Origin: Galeopsis tetrahit
Lineage: Eukaryota > Streptophyta > Magnoliopsida > Lamiales > Lamiaceae
DNA: 64,000 nucleotides
Reading direction: 5' to 3'
NCBI GenBank assembly: GCA_963675135.1
Contig: OY776128.1
Coordinates: 73,104,670 to 73,168,669 of the forward strand
Below, in pieces: positions 43,504 to 54,535 of this stretch. The notes beneath the pieces were generated by a model. That model was not told the DNA's origin. It did no database searches and saw only the letters and a list, made by a program, of their open reading frames with translations. Each line of letters opens with the position of its first letter. Position 1 is the stretch's first letter. The position numbers and the translations under genes were made by a program.

Positions 43504-44417
43504 TGATGGACAATGCAATGCTAATGATCGATCGATCTAATTAAATTATACTCCTATACATACATGATATGTAAAGATGAGTTGTAGATGTGATTATAAA
43601 TATGTAATTAGTTGAAGATGCGTAATTATTATAAGTAGGTAGATTAATTAGAACAACAGAAGCTATTTAATTAAGTGCATGGGCGCACGTTGCAATTAAT
43701 ATTAAAATTCTTGTCTCAATTTTCTGGAGACTTTTAATTTGCAGAATGCGGGTGGCATGTATATGTATATATATACAAGAGTTGTTAATATTCTCAAATA
43801 ATACTCCGTAATTAATTAATATATAGAGGCCTGCAAATCAAGAGTAGGTGTATTAATTATGTGTTAGCTAGGATACTCCGCGCTTTCTTGACTAATTAAT
43901 TTTATGTTAGTGGAATATTAAGTATGATCATTGTTAGGCATGTTATGTGTTTTGCACGAGTACAAATACATGTTAATTATGATATATGAGTATGCGAGGC
44001 CAGGAGCAAACAGCTGTCCCCACTGAAATTTCAACGTATTATTTAATTTGTGTATATTTGATATAATTAATGATCGAATTAAAATATATTTGAAAAATAA
44101 ATAAATAAGAAAAACACTTACTGTATAAGTTTTCTTTCCCTTTGGTAATATTGATCATTTTAAAATATATTTTAATAAATATATATATCCTTTATCCTAT
44201 TTAGCTAGAATCTATTTTTATTAGTATATTTTATTAAGAATAATTAAATTATTCGCATATATACCAAAATTTAATAAAACGTTTCAACACACAAAGTTTG
44301 TATGGTTGGTATATATAAAATTAAAATATGTGAAATAAAATAAAAATTGGTTAGATGAATCTAAGACTTGGTCTATAGGAATATCAACAACAAAAATTAA
44401 AAATACTCAGTCTATAG
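43504..44417. other. Upstream region of GUX-like gene 2, duplicated upstream of gene 3
   Basis: Segments such as 'gcatgggcgcacgttgcaattaatatt', 'cagaatgcgggtggcatgtat' and 'tatagaggcctgcaaatcaagagta' recur in order at 51460-51610. This shows that the promoter regions were copied along with the genes. No confident TATA assignment. Confidence 0.75.
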
Positions 44418-44426
44418 CAATCTTTC

Positions 44427-45458
44427 TAGAAAATTGCATTTTTTGTCCGGTAAGAATGAGTTCAAATCACTTTCAGTCCTTTATCATACACTTTTGGTCC
44501 TGTAGTTTATTTCCGTTAGTTTTAACGGATGAAAATTGCATAAACCGTTAAAGATTTTATTTTTGGTCCTGTAAAAATAAGATTAAATCCCTTTCGATCC
44601 TTTTTCATACACTTTTAGTCTTATAGTAAATTTATATTTGTTTAAACATAAGAAAATTGCGTGAAAGTCACACATCCCTTAAAACACAACCAAAAGCCTA
44701 ATATCGGATTAAAATTTTGGTAATATCACTGAAATTATAAAACTATCAAATGTATTTAACAATTTATTTAAATAATTATTTAAAATCGATAAATATACTT
44801 AAAATAATTTTATGATCTAAAAATTCAATCAATTATATATAAAATTAAATCTGAAACTAATCTCAAATCAATGAAAAAAAAAGTATTTGACTTGATCGAT
44901 TTTGATTTTTTTTTTTTGTATTTTTAAATTATATCCAAATTATATGGGGTTAAAAATTAATTTAAATTTGGAGATTATATTTGAATATACATTTTATATT
45001 TTTTTATATTAAAATTATTTTTCAAAATTTACTTTTAAATTTTTATTTTTTTTGTATATTTCAGTTTTAATACAAGAAATTTCTTCAAAAGTTATTCAAA
45101 TTTAAATTACATTGTTTTTTTAGTAATTTTTAATTATATTCAAATTCTTTAATTAAAAAATATATATTTAGATTCTATAAAAAAAAATCAAATTATATAG
45201 TAAAAAAAATTAATATTCTAAATTCTATTGATTTTATTTATATTTTAATTCTATAAGTAATTTATTATTAGTTTTAAAAATATTTTTGTATTTTTTAATT
45301 ATAATTACTTTTTTAAGAATATTTTTTGGTCAACTAATGGTTTCCATCCAAAAAAATATCTTACAGAATCAAATCCGCAATAAATAGGACCATTTACAAA
45401 CCTCAGGACCAAAAGTGATTTTGAAAATTTTCTCCAGGACTAAAAGTGCAATTTTCTC
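44427..45458. mobile_element. Non-autonomous Mutator-like element (1032 bp)
   Basis: A perfect 9-bp duplication CAATCTTTC (44418-44426 and 45459-45467) flanks inverted ends TAGAAAATTGCA and GAGAAAATTGCA continuing 'ttttngtcc'. Interior AT-rich, no coding capacity. The paralogous position in the other GUX unit (52280-52288, CAATATTTC) has no insertion, so it arrived after the duplication. Confidence 0.9.
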
Positions 45459-45467
45459 CAATCTTTC

Positions 45468-46635
45468 CGTATGTGGTCACCATACTTATAATCAGTTATC
45501 ACCCACTTTCCCCGCCCAACAATTATTTGCATCATATTTTTAACGGAATGAAAATACTTAGTTTCAATTTTGATTTCCACGTCTTATTCCACTATATATA
45601 GAGCAACAAATGTTAAAGATCTAGATGAATAAAACACTAGTGGAACACGTGGAACAAAATAATCGAATCGATTTTTAACACACATTAAAAAAAAAATGTA
45701 ATACAACTTGGATCTTTTTACAGTAAGACAGGCTTAGCTCGCCTTTACATTCAACAATACTTCAAATATCATTAAATCGTTCATCCAACGTATAAATTAT
45801 TTTTATATAATTGCACAGCGCATTAGTGTGTTTGCTCTGTGTAACATGCAGTTGCACTGCTTCACCCTACTAATAAATTAAATTAATAAAAAATATGAAT
45901 ATATCCTTTTAATTTAAAATAAATAATAATATTTATAACATATATATTTAGAGTTGTCAAATAGGTCGGACCCGTCGGGTTGCCTGTTCCTCTCTGGCCG
46001 GGCCCATTGGACTTATGTAGTTATGTATCTCTCAAGCCCGACCTCGATTGCTATTGGGCCTATATATCTGCAGCCCAACTTGGCTCGCGATAGAAGTATA
46101 AGGATATTTAAAAATATATATACTACAAAGACATTTCTGTAATTTTTTTTTTTTCCACAAAAACTAATTATTTTATCTAAGGCAAACTGTGATCGTTTAT
46201 GACAAAGTTAGATGGCGTGTTCACTTTTCATTGGACGTTTGTTAAAACTCTATAAATTTTTATGAATAAAATAAATTAATTAATTTGATTGAGAATAAAA
46301 ACATGATATTTAGTGTAAATATATGAATATTGTGAAAGGTAAAATTTGTGAAAGAGTTTTATTTTAAAATGTACAAATAATTATAAAACGGATGAATAAG
46401 TGCACAAATAATTGTGGCATGGGGAGTAGTAATCTACCTCACGATGGACACTCATTACTTAGAAATTTATGCGAAAAAAGAATGGATAATAAGATTCTAA
46501 TTTCTAAACGAAAGACGTGGTCCTCATAACACGCTTTTCTTTGTTGAGCTGCACTCCGATGTTGATTTCAAACGCTGGCCTTTTAAAAATGCAATACATT
46601 ACCGCCTAGTTTGGTTTGCTTGATTAGGTTAGTTT
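45468..46635. other. Duplicated intergenic DNA with a truncated hAT end
   Basis: 46440-46600 ('atggacactcattactta', 'cgaaagacgtggtcc', 'cacgcttttctttgttgagc') matches 52345-52490, marking the GUX duplication. 45660-45950 is AT-rich with nothing recognised. Confidence 0.6.
45949..46100. mobile_element. Truncated hAT end
   Basis: TAGAGTTGTCAA followed by GC-rich 'gtcggacccgtcgggttgcc' and 'ggccgggcccattgg' resembles the ends of the hAT family at 33380 and 39314. No inverted partner is found downstream, so only one end remains. Confidence 0.5.
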
Positions 46636-46969
46636 GGTTTTGATTCGGGTGGAATTTATGTGTTTTAGATGCACATGTGAAGCGTATTTTGATGTGGATT
46701 TCATTGATTTATGCATTGAATATGATTGTTTTAGCCAAAATGAGAGAAAGGTATTGTTTTGTCGATTTTATAGGTAAAACGATGGAATTTGGAGCAAAAC
46801 ACATACCACCAGTGATCGGACCGGAAAGAGGAGTGCACCATTGGATCCGGCTCGAAAAATGGAGTGGAATAGCCAAAAGAATCAAGTCAATCGGAGGTCG
46901 GAAGCTCAAGAAACGGAGGGACGAAGTTGGGGGACGAAAACGAGAGACGGAGCCAAAGTCGAAACTTTG

Positions 46970-47157
46970 GCCCGGCCGGGTGGCATAACTCGCCCGGCCG
47001 GGCGGCCGAGCAACACAAATTCTGGCCAAGACGAAGTTTCGGCCCGGCCGGGCGGCCGAATGCCCAGCCCACTGCCCATGTTTACGAAACTTCCGCCCGG
47101 CCGGGCCGCGCGACCCCTGTTCCAATTTTGGCCGACCATCATTCCGCCCGGCCGGGC
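46970..47157. repeat. Cluster of five 12-bp palindromes GCCCGGCCGGGC
   Basis: Copies at 46970 (last base T), 46992, 47042, 47095 and 47146; the last four are spaced 50-53 bp. Flanks are partly conserved ('ttc(c/g)gcccgg', 'gggccg'). Confidence 0.9.
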
Positions 47158-47243
47158 CGCCCTATTTTCGGTGCCAAACGCGTGTTTTCTCCATTTTTGA
47201 AGGACCTACTTGCAAATATCACACCCAAACCCTACCCCAACAC

Positions 47244-47250
47244 TATAAAT
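47244..47250 (+). promoter_or_regulatory. TATA box of the 1.6-kb solo LTR
   Basis: TATAAAT about 90 bp downstream of the last GC palindrome, in 'caacactataaataccccc'. The likely transcript start is about 30 bp further on. Confidence 0.6.
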
Positions 47251-48246
47251 ACCCCCTGTCTTGAATTTCACACCATCTTACCCCTTTTTGAAGAGTTCTT
47301 CACACATTTACACATATTTGGAGGTGTTTGGCCATAACTTCTTCATCTCTTCACCAATTCATGCAAGACAAGAGGCATTAGCTTGGGAATTCCATCTCCT
47401 ACCACAATCTAGACTAAACTTTCTCTTTCTTTCCCTTTTTATTTAGTTATTTCATTTGGAATTTGTAATTTGATTATGTTAGTAGGTAGCTAAACAAATT
47501 TGTGGTTCTAAGGCATTGTAGAGATTTGGATTGATGTTTATGAGTAATTTCTTGCTTTAATTGGTGTTTATCTCTTATTTTCATGTTTAATTATCCATTG
47601 TAAAGCATGTTGTTAGTGGCCATGATGATTTGCTTGATCCATTGTTAATTGGGGTAGTATCGAGAGATTTATTCCATTTAATCGTAGGCGAATATGCAAC
47701 CCGGTATTATTATGATCTCGAGAGAGGATTAATTATCGGAGAGGGAATCAAATGATCTTAGGAGCTATTTTAGATGGTGTAATATTTGTGATGTAGACAT
47801 ACGAGCTTATATTACATTGCGTCTTTGGATTAATTTGTATCGAGAGATCGATTAGTTCTTCTTTTGCGATCACCTTATATGAGATAACCTTAATAGCCAT
47901 TTAAACGAGATAACTCTCATAAACGGACGTCTAAATACTACAATTGCCTTGGAACCCACCTTCTTTCTTTGAGTTACATCTGTTTCACTTTCGTTTTCTT
48001 GATTTATATGGTATTTGATCGATTTCGTCTTTGCTCTTTGTTGCTTATTTGTGACACTTGGTAGGTAATTTTAGAGTAAATCATCATAATCAAAATATCG
48101 ATCACGTCTACTTAGAATTCGACTAGCAAACTACCCTTTTACGCTTAACCTCCTTGTGGGATCGACCTCGTGCTTATCACGCTACGATAGACACCGTACA
48201 CTTGCGGTTGTTTATTTTAGTGTTGTATAACACGTGAATCAGGTTT

Positions 48247-48835
48247 GCTTGATTAGGTTGGATTAGGCTTGATTGACTTTTTATAAGCAACGAATCAAAC
48301 GTTTGGTTTGATTGATTGTGGCCCGGGATTAATGTAAGGCCCGCTAATTTTGTACTATTTATTATGTATTTGTAGGACTAATAGTCCTAGGGAGGGATGA
48401 GTTAATTTGTCCCATATTTTATCTTTTGTAACGGAGAATCTTCTCCAATCCTTTTCTCATTCTGTCAATTTCTAATTAATTTATAAGAATAATGGAGTAT
48501 AAATTTATACGGAGTAGTTAATTTGATTTCTTTCACAATATTTAAACACATGAATGTTAGTGGGCTTGGGACATGAAGACATGAAGCCCACATGTTACAT
48601 GACCCGTTGAAGGGGTGGGCTGGGTAGGAATTAAATGAAGGAGGGTGGCCAGCGCTGACTTATAAATTAATTGGGTCAAAGAATGACCTGTCTCACAAAA
48701 TGAGATCCGTGAAAATTTTGTAGCAAAATAAAATCTAAAAACAAAACAGAACAGAACAGAACAATTAAGTTAATTGGAAAATTTTCAAAATAAGTCAGTA
48801 ATTTAGACGGATTCTATTTTAAATCCTTTAAATTT
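48247..48835. other. Spacer at the junction of the two GUX duplication units
   Basis: 48420-48490 ('gtaacggagaat...ttctaattaat') matches 52580-52630, so the duplicated unit extends to about here. 48775-48850 resembles 38130-38200. Confidence 0.5.
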
Positions 48836-51330
48836 TCACTTTTTTAAAATACGTGATGATTCATCTCGTGTTTCGTTAGTTTTATATACTACAATTTGTC
48901 TGGGGTCTTTAACCTTGATCTTCCAATGCTCATCACTAAACGACCTATCATTCTTAGCCAAATCTCTATACTTTCGAACCCTAGCATCCATTTTCAGCGT
49001 CATGCCGCAAAATCGCCTCAAATTCTCCGGCATGGCGTCATGAACCTCCCACCACCTCTCATTTAAAGAGTCACTCGCGTACAGCTGATTTCCCACCTTA
49101 TCCCAATTACAATCATAATCTCTATAACACGTCCACGGCTTAAACCCAAAGAAATGCAGCGCGTGCGCATCACTTGCCACTCCACGCTCACCACCCTTAC
49201 CTTCAAAATACTTAAAAATGTTAACCTTTCTTGGAAGCCGATGCCACCATGGGAACATCTCATTCAAGAAACCCTGATCGCCATTGTTGTATGACGTCAC
49301 AACCCATCTTTTCTCCATTAGGGTTTCGAATGTACACGTGGACGGCTCTACTACCATCAGCCCTGAGTTGAACACGTGGTTGTGATTTGGTGCGGCTGAG
49401 GTTCCTGGGAGGGTGAAGAAGTTGTCTAGGTTTTTAGTAACAATGAAATCGGAGTCGATGAACATTATTTTGTCGTATTCGATGAGTTGCCAAATTCGGA
49501 GCTTGCTATAGTTCCATTCGTTGTAGGAGTTTTTCTTGGAGTAGGGACTCCGGATTCGTTGGATTTGTTTGATTTTCCAGCCGGCTGACCTGAGGCCGAC
49601 GAGGGAATCCGGAGAGACGTGTTTGTCCGCGAGGAGGACGAGGTCTTTTGTTGTATTTGTTCGGATGATGCTTTGGGCTAGAGCTATTGCGCCGCATACG
49701 TAGTCGTTGGATGAATGTAGTACGGTAACATATGCCTCTCTTGGTTGCTCGCTCCATAGTTCTTTACCTAAATTGTTAATGTAAAGTTGTTGGTGGAAAG
49801 TACATATAAAGAAAAAAAAAAAAAGGTGGAGCCACAACTTGCAAAAAAAAAAAAAAAAACGTAAAACTTTGATTATAGAGGGATTTAAACCAATTGTTCT
49901 ACCTTTTTTGAAATTATTCCAAAAAAGTTAAATATACCAATTTAATGTCATTTTTTTACAATTTGTTCGGTTTTGATCCCAAAAAGTTAAATGTACCTAT
50001 TTAATTCCATTTTTTCACAATTTGTTTTATTTTGGTCCCAAAAAAGTTAAATGTAATTGTGAAAAATTGGGACTAAATTGGTACATTTAATTTTTTTGGG
50101 ATCAAAATTGAACAAATTGCAAAAAAAAAGGACTAAATTGATACATATTTAAATTTTTTGGTATCAAAACAAACTGCAAATAAATGAGATTTAATTAATA
50201 CATTTAACTTTTTTGGGATAATTTCAAAAAATGATAAAAGTTATGGGACTAAATTGACTTCTATCCCGATTATAGAAAATACCAATATGTAAAGTTTAAG
50301 GGCATGTTTGTTTTGTTTTGGGATGGAAAATCCGGATTTGGGATTTCGAAACTCCACCCCCGTTACATTTTGGGATTTTGATTTAGGATTTCAAAATCCC
50401 ACCCTATAACACTATAAAAGTCAACTCTATAAATACCTATAAACCCTATATAAATACCTATAAAACCTATAATCCTATACTATAAATATAAAGTTAAATC
50501 CTACCCTACATAAATCTAAAAACAAACACAAAACATAAAAAGTATTAGAATTTTGAAATCCGAATTTCAAAATTCTCAAAATCCCAAAACAAACATGCCC
50601 TAAAAGAGTACGGAAGGAATATATAATTACCTGCAGATTGTGCAAATGGAGGGCTAAGCTGGCATGTTCCGACAGGCATGAGCACCTTTTGTTTGAGTCT
50701 CTTGAGTTGTGGTTTGTAAACCCTAATATCAGCTCCAACATGCAACAAAACATCATCACATCTAAAAATCTCCCACATGGGCCCACACGACCCTATAAAC
50801 ACTGCAAAAACTCCTCCTCTATTTATTCTTCCACTTCTCACCAACAAATTTGCTACTACCAAATTTACTTGTAATCTAAAAACATCCCTCAAACCACTCT
50901 CCTTATCACAAGGAACCCTAGCAACCACCACATCCAAATCCTTATAATTTTCGAACTTTGGCATCGGCATCTTCGGGCAGTTGTTTGCTGCAGGTGCATT
51001 CTCTTCAATCGACTGGGGAAACAAGTCGGACCACCGCACGCCCTCGTCCACCTGGTCGAACTGCACGTTGACCGTATTCACATTCGTGCCAATCGTCGTG
51101 TCGTCGTCCATGTTCACCAATCCGATGTTGATGTTTTCGTCTCCGAGTTCTCGTGCAACGATATCGAACCAATTAGGGCTTGTTTCTAATTTAGAGTAGG
51201 CTACTGTGATCAATTGGAGCTCATTGTGTACCAATTTTATGTAGTGAATGGTGAAAAAGGAGAATGCAATCAAGAAAAGAATGATGGAAAAAGTTAAGAA
51301 GGGTTTTTGTTTGGAAGACTTGGAAGCCAT
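48836..51330 (-). CDS. GUX-like xylan glucuronosyltransferase (GT8), gene 3
   Basis: Two exons, 51330-50631 and 49767-48836 (borders TGCAG|GTAATT and TTTAG|GTAAAG), 543 aa. Starts MASKSSKQKP; membrane anchor about residues 13-31. GT8 motifs: REAYVTVLHSS, MFIDSDFIV (DSD about 338-340), FNSGLMVVEPSTCTFETLMEKRW, NGDQGFLNEMFPWWHRLP, HFFGFKPW and WKIKVKDPRQI, followed by a short charged tail. The intron between the exons (863 bp, 49768-50630) contains a Mutator-type MITE. Compared with gene 2, the exon and intron plan is identical and long stretches match, with small indels around the stem region. Function in xylan glucuronidation is inferred from family. Confidence 0.88.
49880..50267. mobile_element. 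Mutator-type MITE in the intron of GUX-like gene 3 (388 bp)
   Basis: Perfect 9-bp duplication GATTATAGA (49871-49879 and 50268-50276); ends GGGATTTAAACC and GGGATAGAAGTC, then long imperfect inverted arms ('ccaaaaaagttaaatatacc' against 'tacatttaacttttttggga'). Related in style to the foldback element at 16770. Gene 2's intron lacks it. Confidence 0.88.
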
Positions 51331-52640
51331 TGATGGACAATATTGCTAATGATCTAATTAAATTAATTATTTCTTGATCATACATACATTTGTATATATA
51401 TATGTAGTGAGTTGAGAATGTGATTATAAGTAGGTAGATTAGAACAACAGAAGCTAAGAGTGCATGGGCGCACGTTGCAATTAATATTAAATTTAGTATA
51501 TTTCTTGTCTCATTGTCTGGACTTTTAATCTGCAGAATGCGGGTGGCATGTATATTCTCAAACACTTATAATTAATTAATATATAGAGGCCTGCAAATCA
51601 AGAGTATGTGTATTTAACTATTTATGTGGTAGGATATTGCTTTCTTCACTAATTAATTAATGTTGACCAGATTAAGTATCATTTTGTTATGTGTTTTGCA
51701 GAGAGGTACACATATATGATATATGCAGGCGTTAGGGGGGGGGGGGGGGAACTGTCCCCTGCACTGACATTTCAATTTATTTGCGTGTATATTTGATAAT
51801 TGATCTATATATTTAAAATATATTTTAATAAATAACAAATTAAAAACAATAAGTTTTAATTTCTTTACCAATATTTACTATCCTTTATTATTTTATTAAG
51901 ATAAATCACATATGTAGCAAAAATTTATAGAGCGTTTTAACACACCGAAATTTGTATGGTTGGTATATATAAAATTCAAATATGTAAAATAAAATAAAAA
52001 TTAGTTAGATGAATCCAACACTTGGACGTGTTGCTTAATTATAATGAGACGACGTTGATTTTTTATTTATTTTTTGACATTTAGAATATAAAGTGAAATA
52101 CTGACATATATCTCAAAAATTAAAATTAATAAAACGTTTGAACACACAAAGTTAAAGTTAATTTGTATGGTTGCCTGGTTGGTATATATTGAATTAAAAA
52201 ATTTCCAAATAAAATAAAAATTAGTTAGATGAATCCAAAACTTGGTCAATAGGGATATAAAAAAAAACTAGGTCTATGGCAATATTTCCTTTGTAGTCAT
52301 CATACTTATCAGTTTATTCACCCATCTTTTAGCTCTTTAATAATTAGCTAATGGTGGACACTCATTACTAGTTTTATGCGAAAAAATAATGGATAAGATT
52401 CTAATTTCTAAACGAAAGACGTGGTCCACATAACACGCTTTTCTTTGTTGAGCGGCACCCCGATGTTGATTTCCAAACGTTGGCCTAATTAATTTATTTT
52501 TTAAAATGCAAAACGTCTGTTTCATTGAAGATTGTGATAATATTTTGTCTATCATTAATACATTATTTTAGTATCTTTAGTAACGGAGAATATTCTTCTC
52601 ATTTTCTTTTCTGTCCAATTTCTAATTAATGCAATTTACA
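51331..52640. other. Upstream region of GUX-like gene 3 (duplication unit B)
   Basis: Parallels 43504-46600 and 48420-48490 without the large insertions. The site 52280-52288 (CAATATTTC) corresponds to the empty target of the element at 44427. A G10 run is at about 51737-51748. Confidence 0.75.
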
Positions 52641-53900
52641 CCATGAATGTCCTCAAATCTAATCTGATACTATCTTATAATAATATTGCACACTATGATT
52701 CCTTAATTTTGCGTAATGGGACATTAGACTTGAATAAAAAAATTATGATTTAATTACTGCACCATTCCACACAAAAAACTTGTCTTATACAAAACAGTTT
52801 TTTAGTATAACATATAAATATAAATATAAATATAAATAATAATACCAATAACCACACACGTTAAAATTGCTGGGGAACCTCCAAGAACAAGATATGGATA
52901 AGTACGAGGAAGTTTACTACTTCCACTTTACATCAACATTTCTCTCTTTTTTAATTGGACACAAGTTTTTAAATAGATGAATTAAGGCCTCAATTGATTT
53001 GTCGGACGAGAAATATAAAACAAGACAAGAGATATAGGTTTGGTGAAATGGGTTATTAGGATTCTTGGGTATATATATACTTGGCATGATGTAATTTTGT
53101 TAATGTGTAAAGGTGATATCGTCATACTCCTTTCGTCCATAAAATATAGTCTCATTTGTCTTATTTTTCGTCCAAAAAATCTAGTCTTGTACCATTTTAT
53201 GAAAACCATTATTTTATCTTCACTCTCTCATCATCAATTTAATTACTCAAATTATCATAAAAAAGTATCATGACCCATGAGTTATTCAAAAGAATATTAA
53301 AATAAAAGTTAGAAATTGTGAATAGATGCCAAATTAATTAATTTATATTAATTTTCTAAATACTTATACAAAACTCATAAAAAGTTTGAAATCAATTTCA
53401 TTGGTCAAATATTCTGATAGCATAAAAGACTTTAATCTAATCTAAAAAATTAAATTTATAAAGAAATATAAAATTAATTTATTTTATAATAATTGCTTAA
53501 TAGACATACCCATTTTTTTATAAATTATTTTTAAATAAAAAAGTACTACTTTAATCCGTTTCGCAATTACATTCACTCTACCCTCACAATATTTTTACTT
53601 TTACATTTATTACTTTTTTTTTCACATATATAAAAGTCCAACTCATTTATTTAATTTATTTTATAAAATTATCTTCAAAACTTCAATTATTATTACACTC
53701 ACTTAATTACGAAAGTAATTTGGGACGTATGGTGTAATTTAATTTAAATGACAATAATAAAGTCAAATTTCCTCTGTTTTTACTAATAGTAATAGGAGGA
53801 AAAGGAGACGCGGTCAAGACGCGAGGCTTGGAAGTCAAGAGCGTGTACTGAAATTCCAAAGATACCCCTCTCTCGTGTCCTCAGCTTCCATTTTTTTCTC
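52641..53900. other. Intergenic, promoter side of the MyoB-like gene
   Basis: AT-rich with at least two Stowaway-like remnants ('tactcctttcgtccataaaatatagtc' at about 53125, and 'ctactttaatccgtttcgcaatt' at about 53546 with partial inverted partner near 53708). No gene is supported. Confidence 0.4.
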
Positions 53901-54216
53901 AAAAAACTAACAAACAATAAACAGCCTACTAATCTCTCTCTCTCTCTGGTTTTCACGAAACACGAAGCAAATCAAAAAACCAAAGAAAAACAAGTACCGG
54001 GAAAAGAATAAACATCACCAACAAAATCTAGGGTTTCAAATCCCCTCCCTCCACCTTCAATTCTATTTCCCTTTCCCTCGCTTTTCCCTCGATCTCCACA
54101 CCGGAAATTCTTTTTCCGTTTGGATCACAATTGGCAGCTGGAATCCACCTTGGATTTTCCGGAGAATATTATTCTCACAATTCACGGCTGAAATCATTTT
54201 TCCCGGGAAAAATCAG

Positions 54217-54484
54217 GTTCGTTTTTTCTTACCTACACTTGCGCATGCGTACCATCGGAATTATTGTCGATTTACTTTCTTGAATCTTTGTAGGGAATTT
54301 GTGGAGATGGAATTTTGATCTGAAACCATTGGTTATTTTTTCGAGATTGTGGAAAAGAGAGGAAAGATTATGCTTAACCTGAAGGAAAAGTAGTTCAATA
54401 TATATGGGCGGGGAGTTGGAGCTTTTAATTTATGAATTTAATTGCAGATTTCTGTAGTTCGTCGTGTGAAATTTATTTTTTTAG
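54217..54484 (+). other. Probable 5'-UTR intron of the MyoB-like gene
   Basis: 'AAATCAG|GTTCG' at 54216/54217 and 'TTTTTTAG|G' at 54484 would splice the (CT)n-rich leader (CT repeat at about 53935-53948) to the exon carrying the start codon. Leader introns of this kind are common in plant genes; not proven here. Confidence 0.5.
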
Positions 54485-54535
54485 GATTAAATTGTAATTA
54501 GTGGGTTTGAGATTGAATTGGATCCGCATTGATCC

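Larger units (their letters stand above)
46641..48241 (+). mobile_element. Solo LTR with clustered GC palindromes (1601 bp)
   Basis: 5-bp duplication GGTTT (46636-46640 and 48242-48246) and ends TGATTC and GAATCA, as expected for an LTR. A TATAAAT box at 47244-47250 is preceded by five GCCCGGCCGGGC palindromes (46970-47157). The 3' part contains 'gggatcgacctcgtgcttatcac' and 'cacttgcggttgttta', sequences I associate with Ty3-gypsy LTRs. No internal region or second LTR is present in this window. Short open frames across the GC cluster are not considered genes. The matching site in the other GUX unit lacks it. Confidence 0.8.

Noticed and set aside
43503..43518. Upstream in-frame ATG for GUX-like gene 2
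   Set aside because: The paralogue starts at the equivalent of 43503 and lacks the upstream codons.
46677..47337. Open frames of up to 138 codons across the GC palindromes
   Set aside because: Located in the U3 region of a solo LTR; composition-driven and overlapping in several frames.
49880..50267. A gene or exon in the large intron of GUX-like gene 3
   Set aside because: Explained by a Mutator-type MITE with an exact 9-bp duplication.
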